DNA of 64,000 bases from Lentibacillus halodurans. GTDB lineage: Bacteria; Bacillota; Bacilli; Bacillales; Amphibacillaceae. Under the pieces are notes generated by a model, which was given only the letters and a program-made list of their open reading frames with translations, had not been told where the DNA came from and searched no databases. Below are positions 26,115 to 33,668 of the stretch, piece after piece. A program made the translations under genes and the position numbers. Position 1 is the stretch's first letter. Each line of letters begins with the position of its first letter. The stretch covers positions 32,948-96,947 of the forward strand of contig NZ_FOJW01000003.1 of assembly GCF_900112045.1 (NCBI RefSeq). The letters are read 5' to 3'.

Positions 26115-26681
26115 ATGCGATTACCACAAATCCGGATGGAATCTCAGATGGCACAGATACAAATACAGCAAACATCATCCAGACAGGAAATTCGACAGCC
26201 TGAAGCTGACATATCCATCCGGCAGCCTCATGCTGAAGTATCGATTGAGACACAACCTTCTAAACTGACCATAGATCAGACAAAAGCATGGGAAGATATG
26301 GGATTGATGCATATTTCCAGGTTTATCGAAAAATATGCGAATGATGGACGGCAGGGTGTGATGGATGGGATTGCCCGCCGCGTGAAACAAGGCAATGGAC
26401 TCATGAAAATAGAGAATGATGGGAATCCGATTGCCAGTCAAGCCATCACAAATGCTTATGACCAGCAGAAGCAGCTTGGGATCACATTTATTCCATCGCA
26501 CTTTGCTGTAAAAACAAATTATGAACCAGCAGATGTGGAAATCAATGTGAATATAAACAGGCCGGTCATTCAAAATGAACCGCAAAAACCAATTCATACA
26601 TATACACCAGGGAATGTGACAACAAGCATGAGGCAATATCAGTACTTGGAAATAGACGTTGCGCATTTGCCCCGCATGTAA
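26115..26681 (+). CDS. yviE: YviE-like flagellar-cluster protein (DUF6470)
   Basis: This 188-residue protein matches B. subtilis YviE (191 residues) in size and position between flgL and fliW. It starts MRLPQIRMESQMAQIQIQQT, has repeated I-x-Q-P type segments (about 20-55) and a C-terminal beta-rich part (about 130-188). Its function is unknown. I use the ATG at 26115 after AAAGGAG; the longer frame from 26013 lies in the hairpin region. Confidence 0.85.
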   Translation: MRLPQIRMESQMAQIQIQQTSSRQEIRQPEADISIRQPHAEVSIETQPSKLTIDQTKAWEDMGLMHISRFIEKYANDGRQGVMDGIARRVKQGNGLMKIENDGNPIASQAITNAYDQQKQLGITFIPSHFAVKTNYEPADVEINVNINRPVIQNEPQKPIHTYTPGNVTTSMRQYQYLEIDVAHLPRM

Positions 26682-26722
26682 CGGGAGTACGCCCCCAACT
26701 AGTCCTGACAGGTGATAAGTGG

Positions 26723-26749
26723 GATGAACTGCCCGTAAATCAGTTCATC
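26723..26749 (+). promoter_or_regulatory. Perfect 9-bp hairpin before fliW
   Basis: GATGAACTG and CAGTTCATC pair perfectly around a 9-nt loop, without a T-run. It lies 40 bases upstream of the fliW start in an otherwise empty 100-base gap. It could be an mRNA-processing or regulatory structure. Confidence 0.45.
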
Positions 26750-26789
26750 TAGCAATCAGTCCGAGTCAGTTTAAGAGAGGATGAGCATT

Positions 26790-27239
26790 ATGCGTTTACA
26801 AACGAAATACTTAGGAGAAATGGATGTTGATCAAGATAAAATCCTTCAATTTTCATCAGGTTTGCCGGGATTTACGCACGAAAAACAATTCGTTCTGCTG
26901 GACATGCCTGGAAATCCTTTTTTTCAGGTATTGCAATCGGCTCAAACCCCAGAAATCGCATTTATTGTCGTTAATCCGTATCATTTTTACCAGGATTACG
27001 TGATTGACTTGGACGATAATTTAATCGAAAGTCTGGACATCAATCATGGAAAAGATGTGATTGTATTGGCCATTGTGACGGTCAAAAAACCATTTGATAC
27101 CAGCACGCTTAATCTGAAAGCACCTATTATCGTTAATTTACAAAACCAGCAGGGAAAACAGTACATATTAAAAACGGACGTTTATCCATCAAAAGCAGCT
27201 ATTGCTTCAACTGTTTCCACACAGGCGAAAGGGGAATAG
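26790..27239 (+). CDS. fliW: Flagellar assembly factor FliW
   Basis: FliW binds CsrA and flagellin and so couples flagellin translation to its export. The 149-residue protein has the family segments [35 protein letters not shown] and AIVTVKKP (about 90). I use the ATG at 26790, 9 bases after GAGAGG; the ATG at 26781 abuts that site. csrA follows after 2 bases, as in most Bacillaceae. Confidence 0.94.
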   Translation: MRLQTKYLGEMDVDQDKILQFSSGLPGFTHEKQFVLLDMPGNPFFQVLQSAQTPEIAFIVVNPYHFYQDYVIDLDDNLIESLDINHGKDVIVLAIVTVKKPFDTSTLNLKAPIIVNLQNQQGKQYILKTDVYPSKAAIASTVSTQAKGE

Positions 27240-27241
27240 TC

Positions 27242-27466
27242 ATGCTTGTTTTGACACGAAAACAAAATGAATCGATTCAAATTGATGATAATATCGAAAT
27301 AAAGGTGCTGGGAGTGGAAGGCGATCAGGTGAAACTGGGAATTTCAGCTCCCAAATCAGTGGATATTCACCGAAAAGAAATTTATCTCGATATTCAAAAA
27401 CAGAATAACGAGGCTGCCAATTTATCCGTAGATATACTGAACTTATTGCAAACTGAAAAAAAATGA
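27242..27466 (+). CDS. csrA: Translational regulator CsrA
   Basis: CsrA is a small RNA-binding dimer that blocks translation, in Bacillus chiefly of flagellin mRNA. The 74-residue protein is canonical: [20 protein letters not shown] at the start, [19 protein letters not shown] in the RNA-binding strand and helix. It is coupled to fliW. The flagellin gene expected next in the B. subtilis order is absent, so its target mRNA must come from elsewhere. Confidence 0.96.
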   Translation: MLVLTRKQNESIQIDDNIEIKVLGVEGDQVKLGISAPKSVDIHRKEIYLDIQKQNNEAANLSVDILNLLQTEKK

Positions 27467-27481
27467 TCTTTGTCAGCAGCC

Positions 27482-27508
27482 TTTAAAATATCATTTTGCT
27501 GCCGATAT
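27482..27508 (+). promoter_or_regulatory. Sigma-D promoter of flaG-fliDST
   Basis: GCCGATAT (27501-27508) is a perfect sigma-D -10 element. TTTA lies 15 bases upstream (TAAA at 13), in the -35 position. It sits between csrA and flaG, 40 bases before the flaG start. Confidence 0.8.
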
Positions 27509-27547
27509 AAATAGTGAATTAAATTTATGTAGGGAGATGCATGGGCA

Positions 27548-27916
27548 ATGATGAAGTTAGAATACGCACTAACAGCAGTTCACCCCTTGCAAAATGAACA
27601 GAACAGCAAGCGTATGACATCTGCTGCAAAGGAGAAAATAGCTGAGAATAGCAATAATACGAATACAGCATTAGACCAAGAACACCTAGTGGATAAAGAT
27701 CAAGCAAAAACGATTGTATCCAAACTAAATGAACTTATGAAACCGCTGCGGACGAATATTCAATTTGAGTACCACGAAAAACTGGAGGATTATTTTGTTA
27801 AAGTCGTCAACCGTGAAACAGACGAGGTTATCAGGGAAATCCCTCCGGAGAAAATGCTCGATATGTATGCAGCAATGGCGGAGTTTATGGGTTTTTTGGT
27901 AGATGAAAAGATATAA
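27548..27916 (+). CDS. flaG: FlaG family protein (YvyC)
   Basis: This 122-residue protein has a variable N-terminus and the conserved FlaG domain (about 50-122), including LRTNIQFEYHEKLEDYFVKV, VIREIPPEKML and the hydrophobic end. FlaG proteins influence filament length; the mechanism is unclear. Start choice between the ATGs at 27548 and 27551 is open; AGGGAGA precedes both. Confidence 0.88.
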   Translation: MMKLEYALTAVHPLQNEQNSKRMTSAAKEKIAENSNNTNTALDQEHLVDKDQAKTIVSKLNELMKPLRTNIQFEYHEKLEDYFVKVVNRETDEVIREIPPEKMLDMYAAMAEFMGFLVDEKI

Positions 27917-27950
27917 AATTTTTCAGAGTCCCTGAAAGGAGTTGCGGAAA

Positions 27951-29432
27951 ATGCGTATTGGCGGTCTGGCATCAGGAATGGATATCGACAATCTTGTTAA
28001 TAAACTGATGGATGCAGAGCGGATGCCGCTGCAGAAAATGGAACAGGATCAGACAACACTTACCTGGAAACGGGATGCTTTCCGTGATGTCAATAAAACG
28101 TTATCCGAATTGGATGACATGATCTATAATATGAAAATGAGTGGAACATATAATTCCAAATCAATTAGTTCATCTCAGGAAAATGCCGTAACAGCAACGG
28201 GTTTACCGAGTGCAAATAATGGAAATTATACCATGCAAGTAGATTCGTTAGCTTCTTCCGCTATTAATATGGGCGAAAGTCTGGATGATATTGATTTGGA
28301 CAGCACATTGCGTGAACAGGGTATCACCAACACTGAGACTTCATTCAAGACGTATAATCGTGATGGTTCTGCAGACACACACACAATTGAAATTGATGAT
28401 GAAGATACATTGGAAGATGTGCTGCAAAAGATAACAGATCAGGATAATCGTGTTCGCGCATTTTATGATTCCAATACACAAAAAGTGATCATGGAATCAG
28501 AGAGGACTGGTGAGTATAATACGTCAGGCGGTCCGGAAATCGATTTTTCGGGTGAAAACTTCTTCACCGAAACGTTAAAAATGGATACGGCTAATGAGAC
28601 GGGTGGAAAGGATGCAGCATTTAAATACAACGGAATTGCTATGACTTCTAAAACAAATTCTTATGAACTCGGCGGCGTCACTTTTCAGTTTAAAGATACA
28701 ACAACAGGAAATGGTGCAAATCTTACTGTTACGAATGATGTGGAACAATCATTCGAATCAATTATGAACTTTGTCGATAAATACAATGAAGTCGTCGAAA
28801 AATTGAATGGCACCCAACAGGAAGAAAAATTCCGGGATTACCCTCCTTTAACTGAAGAACAAAAGGAAGAGATGTCTGAGAATGAAATTGAGTTATGGGA
28901 AGAAAAGGCCAAAAGCGGGATTCTTCGTGGAGAGTCGATTATTTCCGAGGGGCTTTTTTCCATGCGGAACAACTGGTATTCCGATGTTGAAACAGATGGG
29001 GCCTATACATCGTTAACACAGATTGGCATTACGACCTCCAGTAATTATTTGGACGGTGGAAAACTGGAAGTCAATGAACAAGAATTAAAGGATGCACTGG
29101 CAGATGATCCTGACAGTGTATATAAACTTTTCTCCAATAGTTCTGAAGGCGAAGACAGGGGTATTATCAATCGGCTGGAAGATTCGCTTGATTCAACTAT
29201 AAGTCGAATTGAACAACGTGCTGGCGAGGGAACAGATACGCTTGAAAATTATACACTTGGAAAACGGATGAAAGATTTAAATGAACGAATTGCTGCTTTT
29301 GAGGATCGTATGGTTCAAGTGGAAAATCGCTATTGGAATCAATTTTCCCAAATGGAGCAGTCCATACAGCGGATGAATCAGCAATCACAAATGATCATGA
29401 ATCAGTTTGGCGGCGGCGGAGGAATGATGTGA
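27951..29432 (+). CDS. fliD: Flagellar filament cap protein FliD
   Basis: FliD (HAP2) caps the growing filament and folds incoming flagellin. The 493-residue protein has the N-terminal FliD_N domain (GGLASGMDIDNLVNKLMDAE, about 4-23) and the C-terminal coiled-coil (about 415-480). The end is glycine- and methionine-rich. The ATG at 27951 has GAAAGGAG at suitable distance and matches the family N-terminus. Confidence 0.94.
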   Translation: MRIGGLASGMDIDNLVNKLMDAERMPLQKMEQDQTTLTWKRDAFRDVNKTLSELDDMIYNMKMSGTYNSKSISSSQENAVTATGLPSANNGNYTMQVDSLASSAINMGESLDDIDLDSTLREQGITNTETSFKTYNRDGSADTHTIEIDDEDTLEDVLQKITDQDNRVRAFYDSNTQKVIMESERTGEYNTSGGPEIDFSGENFFTETLKMDTANETGGKDAAFKYNGIAMTSKTNSYELGGVTFQFKDTTTGNGANLTVTNDVEQSFESIMNFVDKYNEVVEKLNGTQQEEKFRDYPPLTEEQKEEMSENEIELWEEKAKSGILRGESIISEGLFSMRNNWYSDVETDGAYTSLTQIGITTSSNYLDGGKLEVNEQELKDALADDPDSVYKLFSNSSEGEDRGIINRLEDSLDSTISRIEQRAGEGTDTLENYTLGKRMKDLNERIAAFEDRMVQVENRYWNQFSQMEQSIQRMNQQSQMIMNQFGGGGGMM

Positions 29433-29458
29433 ATTTTAAGGATAAGGAGTGTTCCTGA

Positions 29459-29860
29459 ATGTCAATCAAAAGACCATATCAAACTTACCGGGACAATGCT
29501 GTGAACACTGCATCGGGCGGAGAATTGACATTGATGCTGTATAATGGCTGCATCAAGTTCATAAAGCAGGGTATAAAAGATATCGAAAGTGGCAATATCG
29601 AAGCCAAAAATACCAATATCCAAAAAGCACAGAAAATTATCCAGGAATTAATGGTCACATTAGATACCAGTGTAGAAATTGCCCAACAGTTCATGCCCTT
29701 GTACGAATATATCCTGCACCAGCTGAAAGAAGGCAACATAAAAAATGATATTGCTCACTTGGAAGAAGCGTTAAACTATGTAACCGAGTTTCGCGACACC
29801 TGGAAACAGGTTATCAAGCAGACACGTCAAACCCGTTACGCTCAAGGTGCGCAGGTATAA
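29459..29860 (+). CDS. fliS: Flagellin export chaperone FliS
   Basis: FliS binds the C-terminus of flagellin and keeps it unfolded for export; it also contacts FliW in Bacillus. The 133-residue helical protein has the typical start (YQTYRDNAVNTASGGELTLM) and LYNGCIKFIKQG. Its stop codon overlaps the fliT start (TAATGA). Confidence 0.95.
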   Translation: MSIKRPYQTYRDNAVNTASGGELTLMLYNGCIKFIKQGIKDIESGNIEAKNTNIQKAQKIIQELMVTLDTSVEIAQQFMPLYEYILHQLKEGNIKNDIAHLEEALNYVTEFRDTWKQVIKQTRQTRYAQGAQV

Positions 29861-30213
29861 TGAGTCAATTGCAGGGATTGATGGATGTGACGAAACAGCT
29901 GGAAAAAACGCTTGATCAACAAGTCCATGCGAAAAATCGTGATGAAGTCATGGAACAGGTCAATGATTTGCTTGAAAAAAGGGGGAAACTTCTTACCCAA
30001 ATAAGTCCGCCTTTTACCGAAAATGAGAGACGGCTCGGGGAAAAAACAGCAACGCTTAATGAAAAAATTCAAAGGAAAATGAATGGGTTGTTTGATGAAC
30101 TAAAGCTTGAAATGAAGCAAATGAAAAAACAAAAGAAATCCAATCGTTCATATATCAATCCATATGAACACGTGAAAACTGCAGATGGCATGTTTATGGA
30201 CAGTAAAAACTAA
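29860..30213 (+). CDS. fliT: Flagellar chaperone FliT
   Basis: FliT is a helical chaperone for FliD. The 117-residue protein begins with a four-helix-like segment (about 1-95) rich in Lys, Glu and Gln, and ends in a short tail. Sequence is weakly conserved in the family; the call rests mainly on size, helicity and the overlapping position after fliS. A terminator follows. Confidence 0.85.
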   Translation: MSQLQGLMDVTKQLEKTLDQQVHAKNRDEVMEQVNDLLEKRGKLLTQISPPFTENERRLGEKTATLNEKIQRKMNGLFDELKLEMKQMKKQKKSNRSYINPYEHVKTADGMFMDSKN

Positions 30214-30223
30214 TAGATAAGTG

Positions 30224-30247
30224 GCTCCGGTGTTTCGGAGCTTTTTT
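30224..30247 (+). terminator. Terminator of flaG-fliDST
   Basis: GCTCCG and CGGAGC form a 6-bp GC-rich stem followed by six T residues, 11 bases after fliT. Confidence 0.9.
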
Positions 30248-30319
30248 AATAGCCTTTCAGTATATTTTATTTATTTCTCGTGTCTTAATACAGCACGCCT
30301 TTTGCACTAAAAAAGCCTG

Positions 30320-30470
30320 GTTTCACTTTATCCCGCATGAAATGCCTGATAGAGGAATTTAAATCTTGGATGAAAGAGAGAATGGGGATTAACGCCCCAG
30401 TAAATGTCCGATTCTGTTCAACTAACATTCAGTGTGAAAAGGCGCACCCCTGAATGAAGTTTCATTTTAA
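30320..30470 (-). repeat. Dispersed intergenic repeat, copy B (inverted relative to copy A)
   Basis: The reverse complement shares three blocks with copy A at 21855-21994: 19 bases at 30320-30338 (18-19 matching), an exact 30-base block at 30401-30430, and TGAAACTTCATTCA at 30451-30464. The bases between blocks differ in sequence and length, though a GGGG/CCCC hairpin recurs at 30384-30398. It lies just upstream of the hpf promoter. Confidence 0.85.
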
Positions 30471-30475
30471 TGCTT

Positions 30476-30512
30476 GTTTAAGCAGGAAAATTAAGTGGTA
30501 ATGTAGTATAAT
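30476..30512 (+). promoter_or_regulatory. Likely sigma-B and sigma-H promoter elements of hpf
   Basis: GTTTAA (30476-30481) and TGGTAA (30496-30501), 14 bases apart, resemble a sigma-B promoter (GTTTAA/GGGTAT). AGGAAAATT (30484-30492) and GTATAAT (30506-30512) fit a sigma-H promoter, or a sigma-A -10. B. subtilis yvyD (hpf) is known to be under sigma-B and sigma-H. Confidence 0.5.
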
Positions 30513-30544
30513 AAACACATAAGGATGAAAGGAGGACACTTTTT

Positions 30545-31099
30545 ATGAAGTACAACATTCGAGGTGAAAATATTGAGGTGACCGGAGCAATCCGTGATTA
30601 TGTCGAAAAGAAAATCGGCAAGCTTGCAAGATACTTTGATACACCGCCATCATCGGATGTAAATGTAAACTTGAGTGTCTATAACGATGAACAGAAAATT
30701 GAGGTTACCATTCCAATGCCAAATCTGCTGCTCAGAGCTGAAGTACAGCACCTGGATCTATATGCGGCTATCGATCTGGCAGCAGATAAATTGGAACGGC
30801 AAATCCGCAAGTACAAAACCAAAGTGAATCGTAAATTTAGACAAGAAGGTTCTCCGAAACATATCTTTGCTGACCTTGAAAAAGAAGCAGAAATCGAACG
30901 GGAAGAAGAGTCTGACGAAGTGGAGATTGTCCGTAAAAAACAATTTGATCTCAAACCGATGGACTCGGAAGAAGCAGTATTGCAAATGGATATGCTTGGG
31001 CATGCATTTTACGTGTTTACCAATGCTATTTCAGGCAATACGAATGTCGTGTACCGCCGTAAAGACGGAAAATACGGTTTAATCGAACCCAACAGTTAA
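30545..31099 (+). CDS. hpf: Long-form ribosome hibernation promoting factor
   Basis: Long HPF dimerises idle 70S ribosomes into 100S particles in stationary phase or stress. The 184-residue protein has the N-terminal ribosome-binding domain (about 1-105; NIRGENIEVTGAIRDYVEKK, LYAAIDLAADKLERQIRK) and the C-terminal dimerisation domain (about 125-182; VRKKQFDLKPMDSEEAVLQM, FYVFTNAISGNTNVVYRRKD). GGAGG precedes the ATG. Gene order fliT-hpf-secA follows B. subtilis (yvyD). Confidence 0.95.
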   Translation: MKYNIRGENIEVTGAIRDYVEKKIGKLARYFDTPPSSDVNVNLSVYNDEQKIEVTIPMPNLLLRAEVQHLDLYAAIDLAADKLERQIRKYKTKVNRKFRQEGSPKHIFADLEKEAEIEREEESDEVEIVRKKQFDLKPMDSEEAVLQMDMLGHAFYVFTNAISGNTNVVYRRKDGKYGLIEPNS

Positions 31100-31210
31100 A
31101 GCGGGAATAAATAAATATCTGTACGAGGGCGTTTTTAGCTTTTTGACGAATGAATTTAATTTAAGTGCTAACAGTCATCAACCTTAATTTGTAAGGATTT
31201 CCGTGGTGAT

Positions 31211-31245
31211 AAGACTTTCGCTTTGCAGAGCGGAGTCTTTTTTTT
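31211..31245 (+). terminator. Terminator downstream of hpf
   Basis: AAGACTTTCGCT pairs with AGCGGAGTCTT (one bulge and one G-U pair), followed by a run of eight T residues. The rest of the 327-base gap 31100-31426 shows no gene. Confidence 0.8.
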
Positions 31246-31426
31246 GCTGGGGATACAAGTCAAATACTTATAAAGCCTCTAAGCCATTTTGACTAATCAG
31301 GTTGTAAAATATATAGTGGGGATAGGTGTTGTTTAAGAACGTTTTGAGGGGTTTTGCGAGGAGTTTTAAAAACGAATGGGGAGGAACTTCTCTGAATGAC
31401 AAACTTTTATTTCAGGAGGGAATAAC

Positions 31427-31798
31427 ATGGAAGTTTTTGCAGAATTTTTAGAGGGTATTGATAACGCGCAACATCGGGCTCGAACGGAAGAAGTTTTGGG
31501 TTGGGTAGCGAAGAAATTTCCTGATTTAATGCCAAAAATTGCCTGGAATCAGCCTATGTTTACCGACCACGGCACATTTATTATTGGATTTAGCGTAGCC
31601 AAGCATCATTTGGCTGTTGCCCCTGAAAGGGCAGGGATTATCCATTTTTCTGATGAAATTGGACAGGCAGGTTATGATCACAGCAAGATGTTGGTACGCT
31701 TCCCGTGGGATAGTCCGGTTGATTTTTCATTACTTGAGAGAATAATCGAGTTTAATATTTTGGATAAGGCAGACTGTTCAATTTTTTGGCGGAAATAG
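31427..31798 (+). CDS. fra: Frataxin-like iron chaperone Fra (YdhG, DUF1801)
   Basis: B. subtilis Fra is a frataxin-like protein that supplies iron for iron-sulfur cluster and haem assembly. This 123-residue protein matches YdhG/Fra (124 residues) nearly end to end: KIAWNQPMFTDHGTFIIGFS (about 37-56), HLAVAPE, and the C-terminal EFNILDKADCSIFWRK. GGAGGG lies before the ATG. It sits alone between the hpf terminator and a patch of IS debris. No fra gene occurs at this place in B. subtilis. Confidence 0.85.
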   Translation: MEVFAEFLEGIDNAQHRARTEEVLGWVAKKFPDLMPKIAWNQPMFTDHGTFIIGFSVAKHHLAVAPERAGIIHFSDEIGQAGYDHSKMLVRFPWDSPVDFSLLERIIEFNILDKADCSIFWRK

Positions 31799-31806
31799 AA
31801 AAAATA

Positions 31807-32050
31807 GGATATCCCTTAGAGGCTCATATTTGTGTTTTAAGGTCTTTTGGGTTCGTTTTTACATGGCCCTGCACGCTTGGAGAATGTCGGATGGCTTTAT
31901 ATCAGTATTTCAAACAGGTATACGATTCCATCTAAGGGTGTTTTAAGCTTTTTGATATAGAACCATACATTCAATTTAATAATTCAAATCGTTTAGGGTG
32001 TCTTAAAGGCTAATCGTAGCTTTTAGGGCATTTTCTTATTTAAGGAGTAT
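31807..32050. other. Intergenic debris, possibly of insertion sequences
   Basis: No gene is seen here. Related short segments recur: AAGGGTGTTTTAAGC (about 31934) and TAGGGTGTCTTAAAGGC (about 31996). A 16-base string ATATAGAACCATACAT at 31955-31970 also occurs at 11183-11198. With the transposase remnant next door, scars of IS ends are plausible but not proven. Confidence 0.4.
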
Positions 32051-32175
32051 TTAATACATTGGCCCAAATATATCCTTCAGTGCATTCTGCATATCTTCTA
32101 CAGACTCTGGTTGGTAGTTTTCTAGTATTTGTTCGCAAGCTCAACAGATTTTGCATCACGCTTTGACTTCGCCAA
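32051..32175 (-). pseudogene. Remnant of an IS256-family transposase (N-terminus only)
   Basis: Read on the minus strand from a TTG behind GGGAGG, the sequence gives an LAKSKRDAKSVELA stretch. After a one-base deletion it continues in the next frame as QILENYQPESVEDMQNALKD followed by IFGPM and a stop. This resembles the start of IS256-family (mutator-type) transposases. The remaining 350 or so residues of the enzyme are gone, so the copy is dead. Confidence 0.7.
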
Positions 32176-32210
32176 TAGAACAACCTCCCAATCATTTGTT
32201 TTTATTCTAC

Positions 32211-32270
32211 CAATAAAAAACTAAACTGCGAAGTAAGAGCCGTACGCACGCTCACTTACACAGTTTAGTT
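32211..32270 (-). terminator. Terminator of the DUF6440 gene
   Basis: AACTAAACTG and CAGTTTAGTT pair, as do the inner GTAAGAGC/GCTCACTTAC arms, giving a hairpin of about 20 bp with mismatches. On the minus strand a TTTTTTATT tail follows. Confidence 0.8.
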
Positions 32271-32350
32271 TACACTCCCAAAACGGGTATTATCCACGAT
32301 CTTTTGATCCAAACACGGCCACATCGGGTTTGGATTCGGTAGACTTTATT

Positions 32351-32542
32351 TTATTCATTTTCTGTTGAAATTACAGGGGATCCATTCTTATCTAACAAAG
32401 GAGTTATACCACCAGAATAACGATCCCAACTATATAAATAATTTACCCCTGTCTCTTTATCTACTATTATTTTACAACCAGAGCTTGATCCATTTTTATA
32501 AATAACTTTAAACCTGCTTTTTGAATTTGACTTATTGAACAT
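32351..32542 (-). CDS. DUF6440-family small protein
   Basis: This 63-residue protein resembles the DUF6440 family: it carries RFKVIYKNG, KIIVDKETGVNYLYSW and GGITPLLDKNGSPVIS. Most of it should form a small beta-sheet domain. The ATG lies 8 bases after a strong GGGAGGAG on the minus strand, and a terminator follows. Function unknown. It sits in an accessory patch between fra and secA. Confidence 0.75.
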   Translation of the reverse strand: MFNKSNSKSRFKVIYKNGSSSGCKIIVDKETGVNYLYSWDRYSGGITPLLDKNGSPVISTENE

Positions 32543-32831
32543 GTACGTTTCTCCTCCCTATATATGAATGCTTACACTTAAGTAACAAAAGATAATAAAA
32601 TGAACGCACGAACTACCTTCGATCATACAATCGATACTCCGAACACTAACTGTATACCCATTGTCACATGCAATAAACAATAGTTTCCAACATTTTAAGA
32701 GTTATTTTGTAGAATTTAGCATCTTATTTCCCCTCATATTTTCATCCTCCCTCCATAAATTAAGATTTTCTTAGAAAGCCTATAAAATCTTTACATATAG
32801 AACGCCGAAATATCAACGATCAGCAGCTTTA

Positions 32832-32952
32832 TGTCGAACATTGTCGTACATTATGCCAAAATTTAATTTTAGCATTTGCAATAGCGGCATTTTTAATAAA
32901 ATCAACTGACACCGTGTCGAAATTTATGTTTTTATGGGGAATTCGTGTCGAA
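32832..32952 (+). promoter_or_regulatory. Three Spo0A-box cores upstream of a tiny gene
   Basis: TGTCGAA, the 0A-box core, occurs three times in the same orientation: 32832-32838, 32915-32921 and 32946-32952. The last two are 31 bp apart (about three helical turns), 90-130 bp before the gene at 33043. The surrounding stretch 32543-33042 is AT-rich and holds no gene. Confidence 0.5.
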
Positions 32953-33042
32953 TGGCAATCCAAAATTTGAAATTGGCTATTAGCTTTTTATGATAATTCC
33001 ATGCTATAACAAAACCATACAAGATTGAAAGGAAGTGCTTAT

Positions 33043-33192
33043 GTGAGTGAAAACGAGTATGACGAGCTAGTCAGGAAAATGCAGCAGCATGAAGCAACCA
33101 TTGCCCAGTTATTGGAAATGGTTGCTGCCGTAAATCGCCGTCTGTCGGAAATGGAAAAAAAGCAAGAAGAACCATTACACACTTATTCATAA
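33043..33192 (+). CDS. 49-residue coiled-coil protein, function unknown
   Basis: A GTG at 33043 follows AAAGGAAG at about 8 bases and the frame ends at TAA 33190-33192. The product is a single amphipathic helix with heptad pattern: it starts MSENEYDELVRKMQQHE, continues ATIAQLLEMVAAVNRRLSEM and ends in a charged tail. A strong terminator follows 50 bases later. I do not recognise the family. B. subtilis has the small gene yvzG between hpf and secA, but I cannot say whether they are related. Confidence 0.65.
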   Translation: MSENEYDELVRKMQQHEATIAQLLEMVAAVNRRLSEMEKKQEEPLHTYS

Positions 33193-33242
33193 GCCTTCCT
33201 ATTTCAGTATCCTCATTGTTGCCTCTATTTACCTCACTGATT

Positions 33243-33280
33243 GAAAGAACAGTTCATCCCCGGACTGTTCTTTCTTCTTG
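33243..33280 (+). terminator. Terminator of the 49-residue gene
   Basis: GAAAGAACAGT and ACTGTTCTTTC form a perfect 11-bp stem around a 10-nt loop, followed by TTCTT. Confidence 0.85.
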
Positions 33281-33356
33281 TGTGAAAGGCATGAAACCGA
33301 TCAAAAGACGTTTCACTGTCACGTTTTGACGGTTCTCGTCCAATCGCTTCAATTAG

Positions 33357-33385
33357 TTGTCATACAACTTGAGATGCGTTATCAT
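33357..33385 (+). promoter_or_regulatory. Likely sigma-A promoter of secA
   Basis: TTGTCA (33357-33362), 17 bp and TATCAT (33380-33385) form a plausible promoter. It would give a leader RNA of about 300 bases before the secA start. Confidence 0.5.
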
Positions 33386-33545
33386 AAATATTGGACTATA
33401 CGAAGTAAACAGATTGCTGACCAACAGATATAAGAAGATTTTGGCCGTTGCCTTTTTCTAGAGGCCTGATTGGTGGAAATCGGCTAATTTGTCGATTTTG
33501 ATATTGAAAACGCCACGATTTTATAGTTTCTTATCTTTTTAAAAA

Positions 33546-33668
33546 ACTTTGCCATTATGTTTCAGTGGCAAAGTACAATTTCGCAACGTCAGAAAGTAAA
33601 AATTATGGTCGACCTTATAAGAAAAACTTCGGCACTCGCTAATAAAAAGAGGCGAATGCCGAGTTTTT
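33546..33668 (+). promoter_or_regulatory. secA leader with two hairpins, the second a terminator/attenuator
   Basis: Hairpin 1: ACTTTGCCA (33546-33554) pairs perfectly with TGGCAAAGT (33566-33574). Hairpin 2: an 18-base arm at 33622-33639 (AAAAACTTCGGCACTCGC) pairs with 33652-33668 with one mismatch and one bulge and ends in TTTTTCT, a typical intrinsic terminator. It stands only 30 bases before the secA start codon. It either blocks read-through from upstream or attenuates secA. Confidence 0.65.

Noticed and set aside
27467-27500. Possible remnant of a flagellin gene between csrA and flaG
   Set aside because: Only 81 bases lie between csrA and flaG and none of the frames shows flagellin sequence; the gap holds just the sigma-D promoter.
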